Source of the DNA: an uncultured Streptococcus sp.
Lineage (GTDB): Bacteria > Bacillota > Bacilli > Lactobacillales > Streptococcaceae
Length of the DNA: 64,000 nucleotides
NCBI GenBank assembly: GCA_902470035.1
Contig: CABREZ010000001.1
Span: forward strand, 1-64,000
Direction: 5' to 3'
A program made the translations under genes and the position numbers. Positions 1-7,917 of the stretch are shown here, piece by piece. The notes below the pieces were generated by a model. It did no database searches and was not told the origin of the DNA. It was given only the letters and a program-made list of their open reading frames with translations. Positions within the stretch are counted from its first letter, which is position 1; every line of letters begins with the position of its first letter.

Positions 1-160
<160 letters not shown>

Positions 161-230
161 TTATACCTCATTATATGAAAAATTTGACAATTTTTCAAGG
201 AGGGTTCATCATTTCATTTGTTTTTTCTCT

Positions 231-308
231 TATGTAGACGAATTACATTTTTACAAAATATGTATTTTCTGAATTTTAGTACTTAATTTAAAATAAAAGT
301 TCGGAATT
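231..308 (-). promoter_or_regulatory. PurBox and candidate PurR-activated promoter of purA
   Basis: On the minus strand 308-296 reads AATTCCGAACTTT, a full match to the lactococcal PurBox AWWWCCGAACWWT. A possible -10 box TACATA lies at 236-231, which would put the start of transcription near 224, about 78 bp from the centre of the box. This is close to the roughly -76 spacing known for PurR activation in Lactococcus. No good -35 is visible, as expected for an activated promoter. The link to PurR is inference. Confidence 0.6.
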
Positions 309-330
309 TTTGTAAAATCGTAGCGGAAAT

Positions 331-359
331 TTGCTTTCTTTTTCCGTTTGTAATAGACT
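331..359 (+). promoter_or_regulatory. Candidate gshAB promoter
   Basis: TTGCTT (331-336) and TAGACT (354-359) are separated by 17 bp, and end 28 bp before the gshAB start codon. The match to sigma-A consensus is moderate. Confidence 0.4.
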
Positions 360-387
360 AAAATAACTACCATAGGACGGTGAAACG

Positions 388-2643
388 ATGACGATTAATC
401 AATTACTGCAGAAACTGGATACATCAAGCCCTATTCTCCAAGCGACCTTTGGTCTGGAGAGGGAAAATCTGCGAGTGACAACTGATGGACACTTAGCTCA
501 AACTGCTCATCCGAGTCAGCTTGGTTCCCGCAATTTCCACCCGACCATCCAAACAGACTTCAGCGAACAACAACTGGAACTAATTACACCTATTGCTCAC
601 TCTACTAAGGAAGCGCGGCGCTTACTGGGAGCTATCAGCGATGTGGCAGGCCGCTCAATTGACCAGAGTGAATGCCTGTGGCCTCTGTCCATGCCACCGC
701 AGCTGACTGAAGAAGATATTATCATCGCCCGTCTGGAAAACGAATACGAACGCCACTACCGAGAGGGTTTAGCGAAAAAATATGGCAAAAAACTACAGGC
801 CATCTCTGGTATCCACTACAACATGGAGCTAGGGAAAGATCTGGTCGCTGCTCTCTTTCAAGTCAGCTCCTATCATTTACTCAAGGACTTTAAAAATGAC
901 CTCTATCTCAAACTGGCTCGAAACTTTCTGCGTTTCCGATGGCTCTTAACCTATCTCTACGGTGCTGCTCCTCTGGCAGAAGCCGGCTTCTACAGTCAGG
1001 AATACCCGCAGCCTATCCGCTCTTTTCGCAACAGCAACTATGGCTATGTCAATGACGAGAATATTCAGGTGTCCTACACTTCTTTGGAGCAATATGTAAC
1101 CGATATTGACAACTACGTTCAGTCTGGCGAGCTCAGTGCTGAAAAAGAATTTTACTCAGCCGTTCGCTTCCGTGGACAGAAGCACAATCGCGCCTATCTG
1201 GAGCAGGGTATCACCTATCTGGAATTCCGCTGCTTCGATCTCAATCCTTTTGACCATTTGGGCATTAGCCAAGAGACCTTAGATACTGTCCATCTCTTTT
1301 TACTGGGCCTGCTCTGGCTAGATGATGTAGAAAATGTTGATGCAGTATTAAAAGATACTCATGATTTGAACCAGAAAATTGCTTGTAGCCACCCGCTGAC
1401 TGCCCTGCCAGATGAGGCAGACAGCTCAGCCATTCTCCAAGCCATGGAAGGGCTCATCCAGCATTTTGAACTGCCAACTTACTATCAAACTTTGCTGGAC
1501 CAGATGAGAGAGGCTCTCTTACATCCTCAGCTGACACTGTCAGGACAGCTCCTGCCCCATATCCAGCAAGATTCCTTAACAGCTTTTGGTCTAGAAAAAG
1601 CAGAAGAATACCACCGCTATGCCTGGACTGCTCCTTATGCCCTCAAAGGCTACGAAAATATGGAACTGTCCACCCAGATGCTGCTCTTTGATGCTATTCA
1701 AAAGGGGCTGAATGTTGAAATTTTAGATGAAAAGGACCAATTTCTCAAGCTTTGGCATGGTAGTCATGTAGAATATGTCAAGAACGGCAATATGACCTCC
1801 AAGGATAACTATGTCATCCCTTTGGCCATGGCCAATAAAACAGTCACCAAAAAGATTTTGGCAGCAGCTGACTTTCCCGTTCCGGCTGGAGCAGAATTTT
1901 CTTCTCTTGAAGAGGGACTGGCCTACTACCCTTTGATTAAGAACCGAGAAATTGTTGTCAAACCCAAGTCAACCAACTTCGGACTGGGCATCTCTATCTT
2001 CCAAGAGCCAGCTAGCCTGGAAGCTTATCACAAGGCTCTGGAGATTGCTTTTTCAGAAGATGTCGCCGTCTTAGTGGAGGAATTTATCGCTGGAACGGAG
2101 TACCGTTTCTTTGTCTTAGACGGACAATGCCAAGCAGTCCTCTTGCGAGTGGCGGCCAATGTCGTCGGAGACGGTCAGCATACCGTGAGAGAATTGATTG
2201 CCATCAAAAATGACAATCCTCTGCGGGGCCGAGATCATCGTTCACCGCTTGAAATCATTGAACTGAGGGACATTGAACTGCTCATGCTGGACCAGCAAGG
2301 CTATGGAGCAGATGATATCCTGCCTGCTGGAGTCAAGGTTGACTTGCGGCGCAATTCCAACATTTCTACTGGCGGAGACTCGATTGATGTCACAGACAGC
2401 ATGCACCCATCTTATAGGGAACTCGCTGCGGACATGGCAAAGGCTATGGGAGCCTGGGCCTGTGGCGTTGATCTCATCATCCCTGACAGCTCTGCTATTT
2501 CCACAAAGGAAAATCCCAACTGTACCTGCATCGAGCTCAACTTCAATCCTTCTATGTATATGCACACCTATTGTGCTGAGGGGCCGGGACAAAGCATTAC
2601 TCCGAAAATACTAGCTAAACTTTTCCCAGAAATGGACCTATAA
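388..2643 (+). CDS. gshAB: Bifunctional glutathione synthase (glutamate-cysteine ligase / glutathione synthetase)
   Basis: This 751-residue protein makes glutathione from glutamate, cysteine and glycine in two ATP-dependent steps. The N-terminal part (about 1-450) is a GshA-type gamma-glutamylcysteine ligase, with the early GLERENLR substrate-binding motif. The C-terminal part (about 480-750) is an ATP-grasp domain related to D-Ala-D-Ala ligase (VVKPKSTNFG, VEEFIAGTEYRF, ELNFNPSM). The length is normal for the fused GshF/GshAB of streptococci. The start has AGGACGG 9 bases upstream. The gene is monocistronic: it is followed at once by a terminator. Glutathione supports oxidative stress defence, in keeping with nearby hslO. 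Confidence 0.96.
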   Translation: MTINQLLQKLDTSSPILQATFGLERENLRVTTDGHLAQTAHPSQLGSRNFHPTIQTDFSEQQLELITPIAHSTKEARRLLGAISDVAGRSIDQSECLWPLSMPPQLTEEDIIIARLENEYERHYREGLAKKYGKKLQAISGIHYNMELGKDLVAALFQVSSYHLLKDFKNDLYLKLARNFLRFRWLLTYLYGAAPLAEAGFYSQEYPQPIRSFRNSNYGYVNDENIQVSYTSLEQYVTDIDNYVQSGELSAEKEFYSAVRFRGQKHNRAYLEQGITYLEFRCFDLNPFDHLGISQETLDTVHLFLLGLLWLDDVENVDAVLKDTHDLNQKIACSHPLTALPDEADSSAILQAMEGLIQHFELPTYYQTLLDQMREALLHPQLTLSGQLLPHIQQDSLTAFGLEKAEEYHRYAWTAPYALKGYENMELSTQMLLFDAIQKGLNVEILDEKDQFLKLWHGSHVEYVKNGNMTSKDNYVIPLAMANKTVTKKILAAADFPVPAGAEFSSLEEGLAYYPLIKNREIVVKPKSTNFGLGISIFQEPASLEAYHKALEIAFSEDVAVLVEEFIAGTEYRFFVLDGQCQAVLLRVAANVVGDGQHTVRELIAIKNDNPLRGRDHRSPLEIIELRDIELLMLDQQGYGADDILPAGVKVDLRRNSNISTGGDSIDVTDSMHPSYRELAADMAKAMGAWACGVDLIIPDSSAISTKENPNCTCIELNFNPSMYMHTYCAEGPGQSITPKILAKLFPEMDL

Positions 2644-2650
2644 AGTAAGA

Positions 2651-2682
2651 AAACGCAGAAGATGTCTCTGCGTTTTTGTTTT
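2651..2682 (+). terminator. Rho-independent terminator of gshAB
   Basis: A 9-bp perfect stem AAACGCAGA / TCTGCGTTT (2651-2659 / 2667-2675) with a 7-base loop runs into TTTTGTTTTG, 8 bp after the gshAB stop. Confidence 0.9.
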
Positions 2683-2719
2683 GTAACCGAGGTAGAGTTT
2701 TAGATGATAACCTAAAAAG

Positions 2720-3024
2720 ATTAAGCATGGTCCTCCTACAAGTTTAAAATAGCAAGTCATTTGCTGTAAAATCATCCTCTAACAAGCAAATTTCAAACCT
2801 CTCCTGCATATAGCAGAGGAAATCTTCCCTTTTTCCTAAAAAGAATCATAGGTCGCGAATACAAGGCTAGTATCATCTGAACAAGTTCCAGCCAGTTACT
2901 GTTGGCTTCCATAGCCCACCATCTCAACCGCTTTAAAACTGCCTCGGGTTAAAAATTCATACGGAACCCCTAATGCATCAGCTACCGCCAAACCATAGAC
3001 TGCCGTTTTCAAAGATTGGTTCAT
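2720..3024 (-). pseudogene. Decayed ADP-ribosylglycohydrolase family gene
   Basis: From an ATG at 3024 with a good AGGAGG site, the minus strand reads [19 protein letters not shown] then VPYEF. The DALGxPxEF motif marks the ADP-ribosylglycohydrolase family, which removes ADP-ribose from proteins or small molecules. After GYGSQQ an in-frame TAA interrupts the frame, which then continues as LAGTCSDDTSLVFAT; SDDTSL is the family's metal-binding motif. A frameshift near 2840 leads to YMQERFEICLLEDDFTAND in another frame, again like the family. The gene then ends, so most of a roughly 250-residue protein is missing. It is a truncated pseudogene whose promoter-proximal end is preserved. Confidence 0.75.
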
Positions 3025-3082
3025 GCTAGCCTCCTTTGTTTTATTATACTATTTTTGGTCTTAAAATTCTTCCTAATCCCCA

Positions 3083-3113
3083 AAAACAAGCGCAGGCCCG
3101 CGCTTGTTTTTCT
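3083..3113 (+). terminator. Terminator-shaped hairpin upstream of hslO
   Basis: An 11-bp perfect stem (3083-3093 / 3100-3110, AAAACAAGCGC / GCGCTTGTTTT) with a 6-base loop is followed by TTCTATTTTAT. It lies between the divergent pseudogene and hslO, just upstream of the hslO -10 box. It may insulate hslO from read-through. No plus-strand gene precedes it closely. Confidence 0.6.
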
Positions 3114-3119
3114 ATTTTA

Positions 3120-3136
3120 TGCTAAAATAGAAGCTA
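3120..3136 (+). promoter_or_regulatory. Extended -10 promoter of hslO, apparently leaderless
   Basis: TGC immediately precedes TAAAAT (3123-3128), an extended -10 box. Transcription would begin about 3135-3136, on or next to the A of the hslO start codon. No Shine-Dalgarno is present before the ATG. This fits a leaderless mRNA, but no start site has been measured here. Confidence 0.45.
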
Positions 3137-4008
3137 TGGACAAAATTATTAAAACTATCTCAGAAAGTGGCTCCTTCCGTGCCTTTGTACTAGACAGTAC
3201 AGAGACCGTGCGAGCAGCCCAAGAATACCATCAGACACAAGCAAGCTCAACTGTGGCCCTCGGTCGGACCCTGATCGCAAGTCAAATTCTCGCCGCCAAT
3301 GAAAAGGGAAACACCAAGATAACGGTGAAAATCCTCGGTACTAGCTCACTTGGTGCTATCATCACTGTGGCAGATACTCAAGGAAACGTCAAAGGCTACG
3401 TGCAAAATCCTGGTGTGGATATCAAGAAAACAGCGACCGGTGAAGTCGTGGTCGGACCATTTGTCGGAAACGGGGAATTCCTAGTGATTACCGACTACGG
3501 CACAGGCAATCCTTATCATTCCATGACACCTCTCGTCACTGGAGAAATCGGTGAAGACCTAGCTTATTACTTGACTGAAAGCCAACAAACTCCATCTGCA
3601 GTGGGGCTCAATGTCCTTCTTGATGAAGAAGACAAGGTCAAGGTTGCCGGTGGTTTCTTGGTGCAGGTCTTGCCAAATGCCAAGGAAGAAGAAATTGCCC
3701 GCTTTGAAAAACGTATCCAAGAAATGCCGGCCATTTCTACCCTTTTAGCCTCTGACGACCATATTGAAGCCCTTCTTACTGCCATCTATGGCGAAGATCA
3801 CTACAAACGTCTCTCTGAAGAAGAGATCCGCTTCCAATGTGACTGTAGCAAGGAACGCTTCATGGATGCCTTGGCTAGCTTGCCAGCCAAAGACCTTCAA
3901 GAAATGAAGGACGAGGACCATGGCGCGGAAATCGCTTGCCAATTCTGTCAGACGGCTTATCACTTTGATAAAAACGACTTGGAGGAACTCATTCGTGACA
4001 AATCTTAA
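3136..4008 (+). CDS. hslO: Redox-regulated chaperone Hsp33
   Basis: The 290-residue product is a cytoplasmic holdase that protects unfolding proteins during oxidative stress. The start [17 protein letters not shown] is typical of Hsp33. The C-terminus has the zinc-binding redox switch CDC followed about 30 residues later by CQFC; zinc loss and disulfide formation activate the chaperone. An in-frame start further upstream (3016) would overlap the hairpin and add 40 residues without family support, so the ATG at 3136 is chosen although it lacks a ribosome site. The last 14 bases overlap dusB, so the two are cotranscribed. Confidence 0.95.
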   Translation: MDKIIKTISESGSFRAFVLDSTETVRAAQEYHQTQASSTVALGRTLIASQILAANEKGNTKITVKILGTSSLGAIITVADTQGNVKGYVQNPGVDIKKTATGEVVVGPFVGNGEFLVITDYGTGNPYHSMTPLVTGEIGEDLAYYLTESQQTPSAVGLNVLLDEEDKVKVAGGFLVQVLPNAKEEEIARFEKRIQEMPAISTLLASDDHIEALLTAIYGEDHYKRLSEEEIRFQCDCSKERFMDALASLPAKDLQEMKDEDHGAEIACQFCQTAYHFDKNDLEELIRDKS

Positions 4009-4972
4009 TACACCTTTTATGATTGGGAATGTCGAGATCCCAAACCGGACGGTCCTTGCACCTATGGCCGGTGTGACCAACTCAGCCTTCCGCACGATTG
4101 CTAAAGAACTCGGGGCAGGGCTTGTAGTCATGGAAATGGTCTCTGATAAAGGAATCCAATACAATAACGAAAAGACCCTGCATATGCTCCATATTGATGA
4201 AGGTGAAAATCCTGTATCGATTCAGCTCTTTGGTAGCGATGAGGACAGCCTGGCACGCGCAGCTGAATTTATCCAAGAAAATACCAAGACCGATATCGTC
4301 GATATCAACATGGGCTGCCCAGTTAATAAAATCGTCAAGAACGAGGCGGGTGCCATGTGGCTCAAGGACCCAGACAAGATCTACTCTATCATTAACAAGG
4401 TTCAATCCGTCCTTGATATCCCCCTCACTGTTAAAATGCGGACAGGTTGGTCTGACCCTTCTCTAGCAGTTGAGAATGCCCTCGCAGCTGAAGCTGCAGG
4501 TGTCTCCGCCCTTGCCATGCACGGACGGACCCGGGAGCAAATGTATACGGGTCATGCGGATCTTGAGACCCTTCACAAGGTTGCACAAGCACTGACCAAG
4601 ATTCCATTTATCGCCAACGGAGATATCCGGACGGTGCAAGACGCCAAACAACGGATCGAAGAAGTCGGTGCCGATGCGGTCATGATCGGCCGTGCCGCTA
4701 TGGGCAATCCTTACCTCTTCAATCAAATCAATCATTACTTTGAAACAGGAGAAATCCTGCCTGATTTAACCTTCGAAGACAAGATGAAGATTGCTTATGA
4801 GCATCTGAAACGCTTGATTGATCTCAAGGGTGAGCACATTGCCGTTCGCGAATTCCGTGGACTTGCCCCTCACTACCTCCGTGGTACCTCAGGCGCAGCC
4901 AAACTACGCGGAGCCATCTCGCAAGCTAGCACTCTGGCTGAGATTGAAGAACTCTTACAATTAAAAGCATAA
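3995..4972 (+). CDS. dusB: tRNA-dihydrouridine synthase B
   Basis: A flavin enzyme that reduces uridine to dihydrouridine in tRNA. The 325-residue protein begins at GTG 3995, with GGAGG at 3981-3985 nine bases upstream, inside hslO. The N-terminal TIM barrel has [13 protein letters not shown] and the catalytic cysteine in [21 protein letters not shown] and IANGDI bind FMN and substrate. It ends in a helical RNA-binding domain. The hslO-dusB pair overlaps by 14 bases, implying translational coupling. The start choice is well supported by the ribosome site. Confidence 0.96.
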   Translation: MTNLNTPFMIGNVEIPNRTVLAPMAGVTNSAFRTIAKELGAGLVVMEMVSDKGIQYNNEKTLHMLHIDEGENPVSIQLFGSDEDSLARAAEFIQENTKTDIVDINMGCPVNKIVKNEAGAMWLKDPDKIYSIINKVQSVLDIPLTVKMRTGWSDPSLAVENALAAEAAGVSALAMHGRTREQMYTGHADLETLHKVAQALTKIPFIANGDIRTVQDAKQRIEEVGADAVMIGRAAMGNPYLFNQINHYFETGEILPDLTFEDKMKIAYEHLKRLIDLKGEHIAVREFRGLAPHYLRGTSGAAKLRGAISQASTLAEIEELLQLKA

Positions 4973-4995
4973 GAAGCATAAAAATAGGACCTTAT

Positions 4996-5112
4996 ATGAA
5001 CTACACCCCCAAAGTTAGACTCAAAAAATCTAGCTTTAGGGGTGTTTTTATTATGAAATTGACAGATAAGGATAAGGTTCAGATCTATGAACTTAGAGAA
5101 TATGGAAAAACT
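4996..5112. mobile_element. Left-end remnant of an IS3-family insertion sequence
   Basis: The run TGAACTACACCCCCAAAG followed by TTAGAC resembles the terminal repeat of IS3-family (IS150-like) elements. Thirty bases later an ATG opens with MKLTDKDKVQIYELREYGKT, like the start of streptococcal OrfA transposase proteins. Similarity stops after about 20 codons and no OrfB or right end is present. This is therefore a fragment. Family assignment is from memory of such ends, not from a search. Confidence 0.6.
5004..5052 (+). terminator. Terminator of dusB formed by the IS end
   Basis: A 16-bp imperfect stem (5004-5019 / 5029-5044; CACCCCCAAAGTTAGA against TCTAGCTTTAGGGGTG) is followed by TTTTTATT. 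It lies 31 bp after the dusB stop and is the only terminator-like structure for hslO-dusB. In intact elements such a hairpin would also shield the transposase from outside transcription. Confidence 0.7.
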
Positions 5113-5250
5113 TCCAATGATCATGACAACTACTTCATTGAAAATGGCCAAGGCAATCTGCAGTTTCCGGTCTTAAACCTCCTCGTTTGGCTCAAAACTA
5201 TCATTTGTTTAACAATTCTTGTCTATGTATTACGGTATTTAAGGAACTAA
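5053..5250 (+). CDS. Small chimeric ORF: transposase start fused to a membrane segment
   Basis: The ATG at 5053 opens a 65-residue frame. Residues 1-20 resemble IS OrfA. The rest (YFIENGQGNLQFPVLNLL and beyond) does not, and ends with one likely membrane helix (about 40-62: LLVWLKTIICLTILVYVLRYL). It probably arose when the IS remnant joined part of a membrane-protein gene. No ribosome site is evident (upstream is TTTTTATT), so expression is doubtful. Confidence 0.3.
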   Translation: MKLTDKDKVQIYELREYGKTSNDHDNYFIENGQGNLQFPVLNLLVWLKTIICLTILVYVLRYLRN

Positions 5251-5323
5251 TCAACTCCTAGCGTTCACAAGTGCCAGATGGGTTCTACCGATAACGTATA
5301 CAATCAATTTGTTCTGCTTTCTC

Positions 5324-5863
5324 CTACTGATCTTCATGTTCGGATAAAAAACAATAAGTCATAGTCCCAAAGATGGCTCCAATACTAAGACCAAAGACCA
5401 GTAAGGGGATCATTATATCTGTTTGGATGATTTTTTCCAGGAATGTTGAAAGGGGCATCTGCTGAACGAATAGTTTATGAAAGAGTAGCAGGGCAAATAA
5501 GCCAATCTCAATAATTATAAATACCAACCAACTACGAACTTTTATTTGGTGTTTGCTGTAGGTTTTGTAGATGATTTCTGATTTATCATCCTTTTCAAGA
5601 TGAAGCTCTTTGACAGCTCTTTGGGCTTTTATACTCATGAACAAAATGAGTCCGAAATAGAGGTAGGGCATAACCGATCGAACAATTTCTATAAAGCGTC
5701 CGAACAAAATATAGAACAGGAAGAGAAAGAAGGAAGAGTAAAAGATTTGGACCATGGAACGGGCGCAAGCCTTATAGATAACCTCTTGTCGGCATTCATC
5801 AAAGGGACCTTGGATATGAAAGAAATTTCGAAGTAAGCGAGTTGTTAAGTCTTCTTTTTGCAT
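5324..5863 (-). CDS. DUF3278-like membrane protein (second paralogue)
   Basis: This 179-residue protein has four probable membrane helices (about 40-60, 63-80, 112-132, 150-172). Its cytoplasmic start (LTTRLLRNFFHIQGPFDECR) matches the start of the protein at 6227-6769 in pattern: L-I-R near residue 10, then IxGPxDE. The two are paralogues of about 180 residues. I believe this is the DUF3278 family, often found beside small XRE regulators in Firmicutes, but this rests on recall. It is the last gene of a four-gene operon and has its own TAGGAG site. The function is unknown. Confidence 0.7.
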   Translation of the reverse strand: MQKEDLTTRLLRNFFHIQGPFDECRQEVIYKACARSMVQIFYSSFFLFLFYILFGRFIEIVRSVMPYLYFGLILFMSIKAQRAVKELHLEKDDKSEIIYKTYSKHQIKVRSWLVFIIIEIGLFALLLFHKLFVQQMPLSTFLEKIIQTDIMIPLLVFGLSIGAIFGTMTYCFLSEHEDQ

Positions 5864-5889
5864 GGATAATTTCTCCTAAATGAATGATG

Positions 5890-6216
5890 TTACTTTGTTT
5901 CTTTTACGAATTGATAGAGATAATAAAGATAAGTGATAGAAGAAAGGGTAGCGATAGTGAATAGTAAATAATATTTCCAATCACTTAAAATAACCGTCAG
6001 TTGTGGCAAGGATATAATCATAAAGCATAGTGCTAAGTTGAGTATGCGCGTTTTTTGGGAATCTATCTTTAGATAAGCCAATCCTTTATTGAGTGCTGGA
6101 AGAAAGACTAGAATGAGGACTATATCATAGAGCGGCAAGTTTCCTGAAATGATGATGAAAGTGAGTAGGGAAGCAAACAAAAGATGATAGGTAAGCAGGG
6201 TTACTAATGATTTCAT
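5890..6216 (-). CDS. Short membrane protein of unknown function
   Basis: The 108-residue product has four predicted membrane helices (about 5-25, 30-45, 57-77, 83-103) and almost no soluble part. It begins at an ATG with TAGGAGG 5 bases upstream. It sits between the two paralogous membrane proteins, 10 bp after the first, so it is cotranscribed with them under the XRE repressor. I do not recognise the family; together the three could form a membrane complex, which is inference. Confidence 0.65.
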   Translation of the reverse strand: MKSLVTLLTYHLLFASLLTFIIISGNLPLYDIVLILVFLPALNKGLAYLKIDSQKTRILNLALCFMIISLPQLTVILSDWKYYLLFTIATLSSITYLYYLYQFVKETK

Positions 6217-6226
6217 AAGTTACCTC

Positions 6227-6769
6227 CTAATAGTCGTCTTGATCTTCCTTGGCTTTTCGAATGCGAAATGAGACACTAATTTGCATCACCAAGCCGAAAA
6301 AGAAGGCTGCGAAAAGGATTGATATAAAATGACCTAGATTGAAAAGAGAGGTAAGATAGTTTTTGCTATTATCCGTTAATACATTGAGAAGAGGTATTCC
6401 AAAGAACATAAAAACTCCATAGAGCAGACCAGCTTTGATGCCAGGATAGCGTAACTGTTTGCTTTCTTTTTGGCTCAACATTTCGGGATCAATGGCTGTG
6501 ATGCCCGTTTTCTTGGTTTGGGAGACCACATAGAAAGCAGACAGCATCGCAATGCAAAACACCACAAGAGGATAGCCAATAGCGACAATTTGAGGATATT
6601 TATAAGCAAGGACAAAAGGAATGAGATTGCCAAATATCATCAGGTAAAAGAGGACCATAAAGACTTTATTTCCAATGCGATCTGCCTCGCATCGTTTGTG
6701 TTCATCAAGTGGTCCAGAAATGCCATATGTGCGTTTAATCAGTTTTTCAGTAAAAGTTTCTTGTTTCAT
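6227..6769 (-). CDS. DUF3278-like membrane protein (first paralogue)
   Basis: The 180-residue product starts KQETFTEKLIKRTYGISG then PLDEHKR, the conserved opening it shares with the protein at 5324-5863. Four membrane helices follow (about 35-52, 57-80, 112-130, 143-165). A charged cytoplasmic tail ends in EDQDDY. It follows the XRE gene by 17 bp and has an AAGGAAA ribosome site. The neighbour set (small XRE regulator plus DUF3278 proteins) recurs in lactic acid bacteria as far as I recall; no biochemical role is known to me. Confidence 0.72.
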   Translation of the reverse strand: MKQETFTEKLIKRTYGISGPLDEHKRCEADRIGNKVFMVLFYLMIFGNLIPFVLAYKYPQIVAIGYPLVVFCIAMLSAFYVVSQTKKTGITAIDPEMLSQKESKQLRYPGIKAGLLYGVFMFFGIPLLNVLTDNSKNYLTSLFNLGHFISILFAAFFFGLVMQISVSFRIRKAKEDQDDY

Positions 6770-6786
6770 TTTCTTTTTCCTTTTTG

Positions 6787-6981
6787 TTAAAAATCATCTT
6801 CCCAAAAAAGATTGTTGAGGTCCGTTTGGAGGGTACGAGCGAGATTGAGACAGAGTTCCAGGGTCGGATTGTACTTGTCGTTTTCAATCATGTTGATAGT
6901 TTGCCTCGAGACACCGATATCCTTAGCAAGTTCGAGTTGAGACATCCCCAATTCCTTGCGAAATTCTTTCACACGGTTCAT
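6787..6981 (-). CDS. Small XRE/Cro-type HTH regulator
   Basis: A 64-residue DNA-binding protein made only of an HTH_3 domain: RVKEFRKELGMSQLELAKDI then GVSRQTINMIENDKYNPT. This matches the short YozG-like repressors found at the head of membrane-protein operons. It is the first gene of the operon, with AGGAGG 5 bases upstream of the ATG and a near-consensus promoter. It most likely represses its own operon, perhaps at the AT-rich palindrome within the promoter. Confidence 0.88.
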   Translation of the reverse strand: MNRVKEFRKELGMSQLELAKDIGVSRQTINMIENDKYNPTLELCLNLARTLQTDLNNLFWEDDF

Positions 6982-7015
6982 GTTTCCTCCTATTAAATTA
7001 ATGTCGTGTATATTT

Positions 7016-7050
7016 GACTATAGTATAGTATTCTAAAAATTAAATGTCAA
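7016..7050 (-). promoter_or_regulatory. Consensus promoter and possible operator of the XRE operon
   Basis: On the minus strand TTGACA (7050-7045) and TATACT (7027-7022) are 17 bp apart, a nearly perfect sigma-A promoter. The -10 box is part of TACTATACTATAGT, which includes the palindrome ACTATAGT and is a plausible operator for the XRE protein. A promoter this strong normally needs a repressor. Confidence 0.8.
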
Positions 7051-7080
7051 CTATTTTTGAGATTTTTTAATATTTCTTGC

Positions 7081-7119
7081 TAAAAAAAGCCCTCGGCTAC
7101 TAAAAGTAACTGAAGGCTA
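7081..7119 (-). terminator. Terminator of the nadR operon
   Basis: An imperfect 13-bp stem (7088-7100 / 7105-7117; AGCCCTCGGCTAC / GTAACTGAAGGCT) is followed on the minus strand by a run of seven T. It lies about 25 bp after the stop of the Nudix gene. Confidence 0.8.
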
Positions 7120-7140
7120 GTAGAACAGCTCTCGCTCGAC

Positions 7141-7917
7141 CTACTCTTTCCAGCGATAGGTCTTGCGTGGTTTTTTCTTAGGTACCCGCTTGACTCCTAC
7201 CTCTTCGACATAGGAACCGTAGGTCACAAGGAAATTATTGGTCAAAATTTCTTTATCTGGATGGATCAGATTCACCAACTCGGTTGCTTCGTATACGGTG
7301 AAAGGCTCTTCTAGGAGATGGAGGAAGGTTGGATTCCAGGCCAAGCGCCCTTGGATCCGCTTGATGGATTCTTGGACAATCTCATAGTGGTCAAAGGCAA
7401 AATCTTCAGCCGTCAAGACACGCCCATCTAGGGAACATTCCCCATGTTTGAAGTCCACATCGAGGAAAAGGACCTCTTTAGCATCATCTCCAGCTCGGAC
7501 CATATCTACTGCTTCAGCTGGCAAATAAACCAAGTGAGCAATGGTAATGACCCAACCCCGAGGGTCCCGACCAGGAGTAGAAACTGTCATTAGTTGCTCG
7601 ACCTTTTGAGGGGTCAATTCTAGTCCAACTTCTTCCTGGACTTCACGGATACAAGCCTGGATAGCATCTTCATGCTTTTGCAAGAATCCTCCAACCAAAG
7701 CCACCCGATGTTGACAAGGGTGGGTTTTCCGGCGAATCACCAAGAGCTTCAAACGCCCCTCCACAAAGCAGTAGGCCACCATATCGGTAGTTACACTTGG
7801 ATTTTCATAGGTGGGATGATCCTGCTCCTTATACCAACGGAGGAATTCTTCCTCGCTGACGACTGTCTCGTAGTATTCCTTTTCATTCATCCCTTCCGGA
7901 ATGCTTGTTGCTATCAT
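7141..7917 (-). CDS. NrtR-like Nudix protein with C-terminal winged helix
   Basis: The 258-residue protein has a Nudix hydrolase domain (about 40-170) with a complete Nudix box: GFLQKHE at 77-83 and REVQEEVGL at 91-99. The C-terminal part (about 185-245) resembles the winged-helix of NrtR, the ADP-ribose-sensing regulator of NAD metabolism. Being the third gene of a nadR-pnuC operon supports a role in NAD control. The intact Nudix box means it may also hydrolyse ADP-ribose or a related nucleotide. pnuC's TAA directly abuts this ATG, and its GGAGGGGG ribosome site lies inside pnuC. It may bind the palindrome upstream of nadR, which is inference. Confidence 0.82.
   Translation of the reverse strand: MIATSIPEGMNEKEYYETVVSEEEFLRWYKEQDHPTYENPSVTTDMVAYCFVEGRLKLLVIRRKTHPCQHRVALVGGFLQKHEDAIQACIREVQEEVGLELTPQKVEQLMTVSTPGRDPRGWVITIAHLVYLPAEAVDMVRAGDDAKEVLFLDVDFKHGECSLDGRVLTAEDFAFDHYEIVQESIKRIQGRLAWNPTFLHLLEEPFTVYEATELVNLIHPDKEILTNNFLVTYGSYVEEVGVKRVPKKKPRKTYRWKE

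Noticed and set aside
3016..3135. Longer hslO start at 3016
   Set aside because: It would add 40 hydrophobic residues foreign to Hsp33 and run through the hairpin and -10 box.
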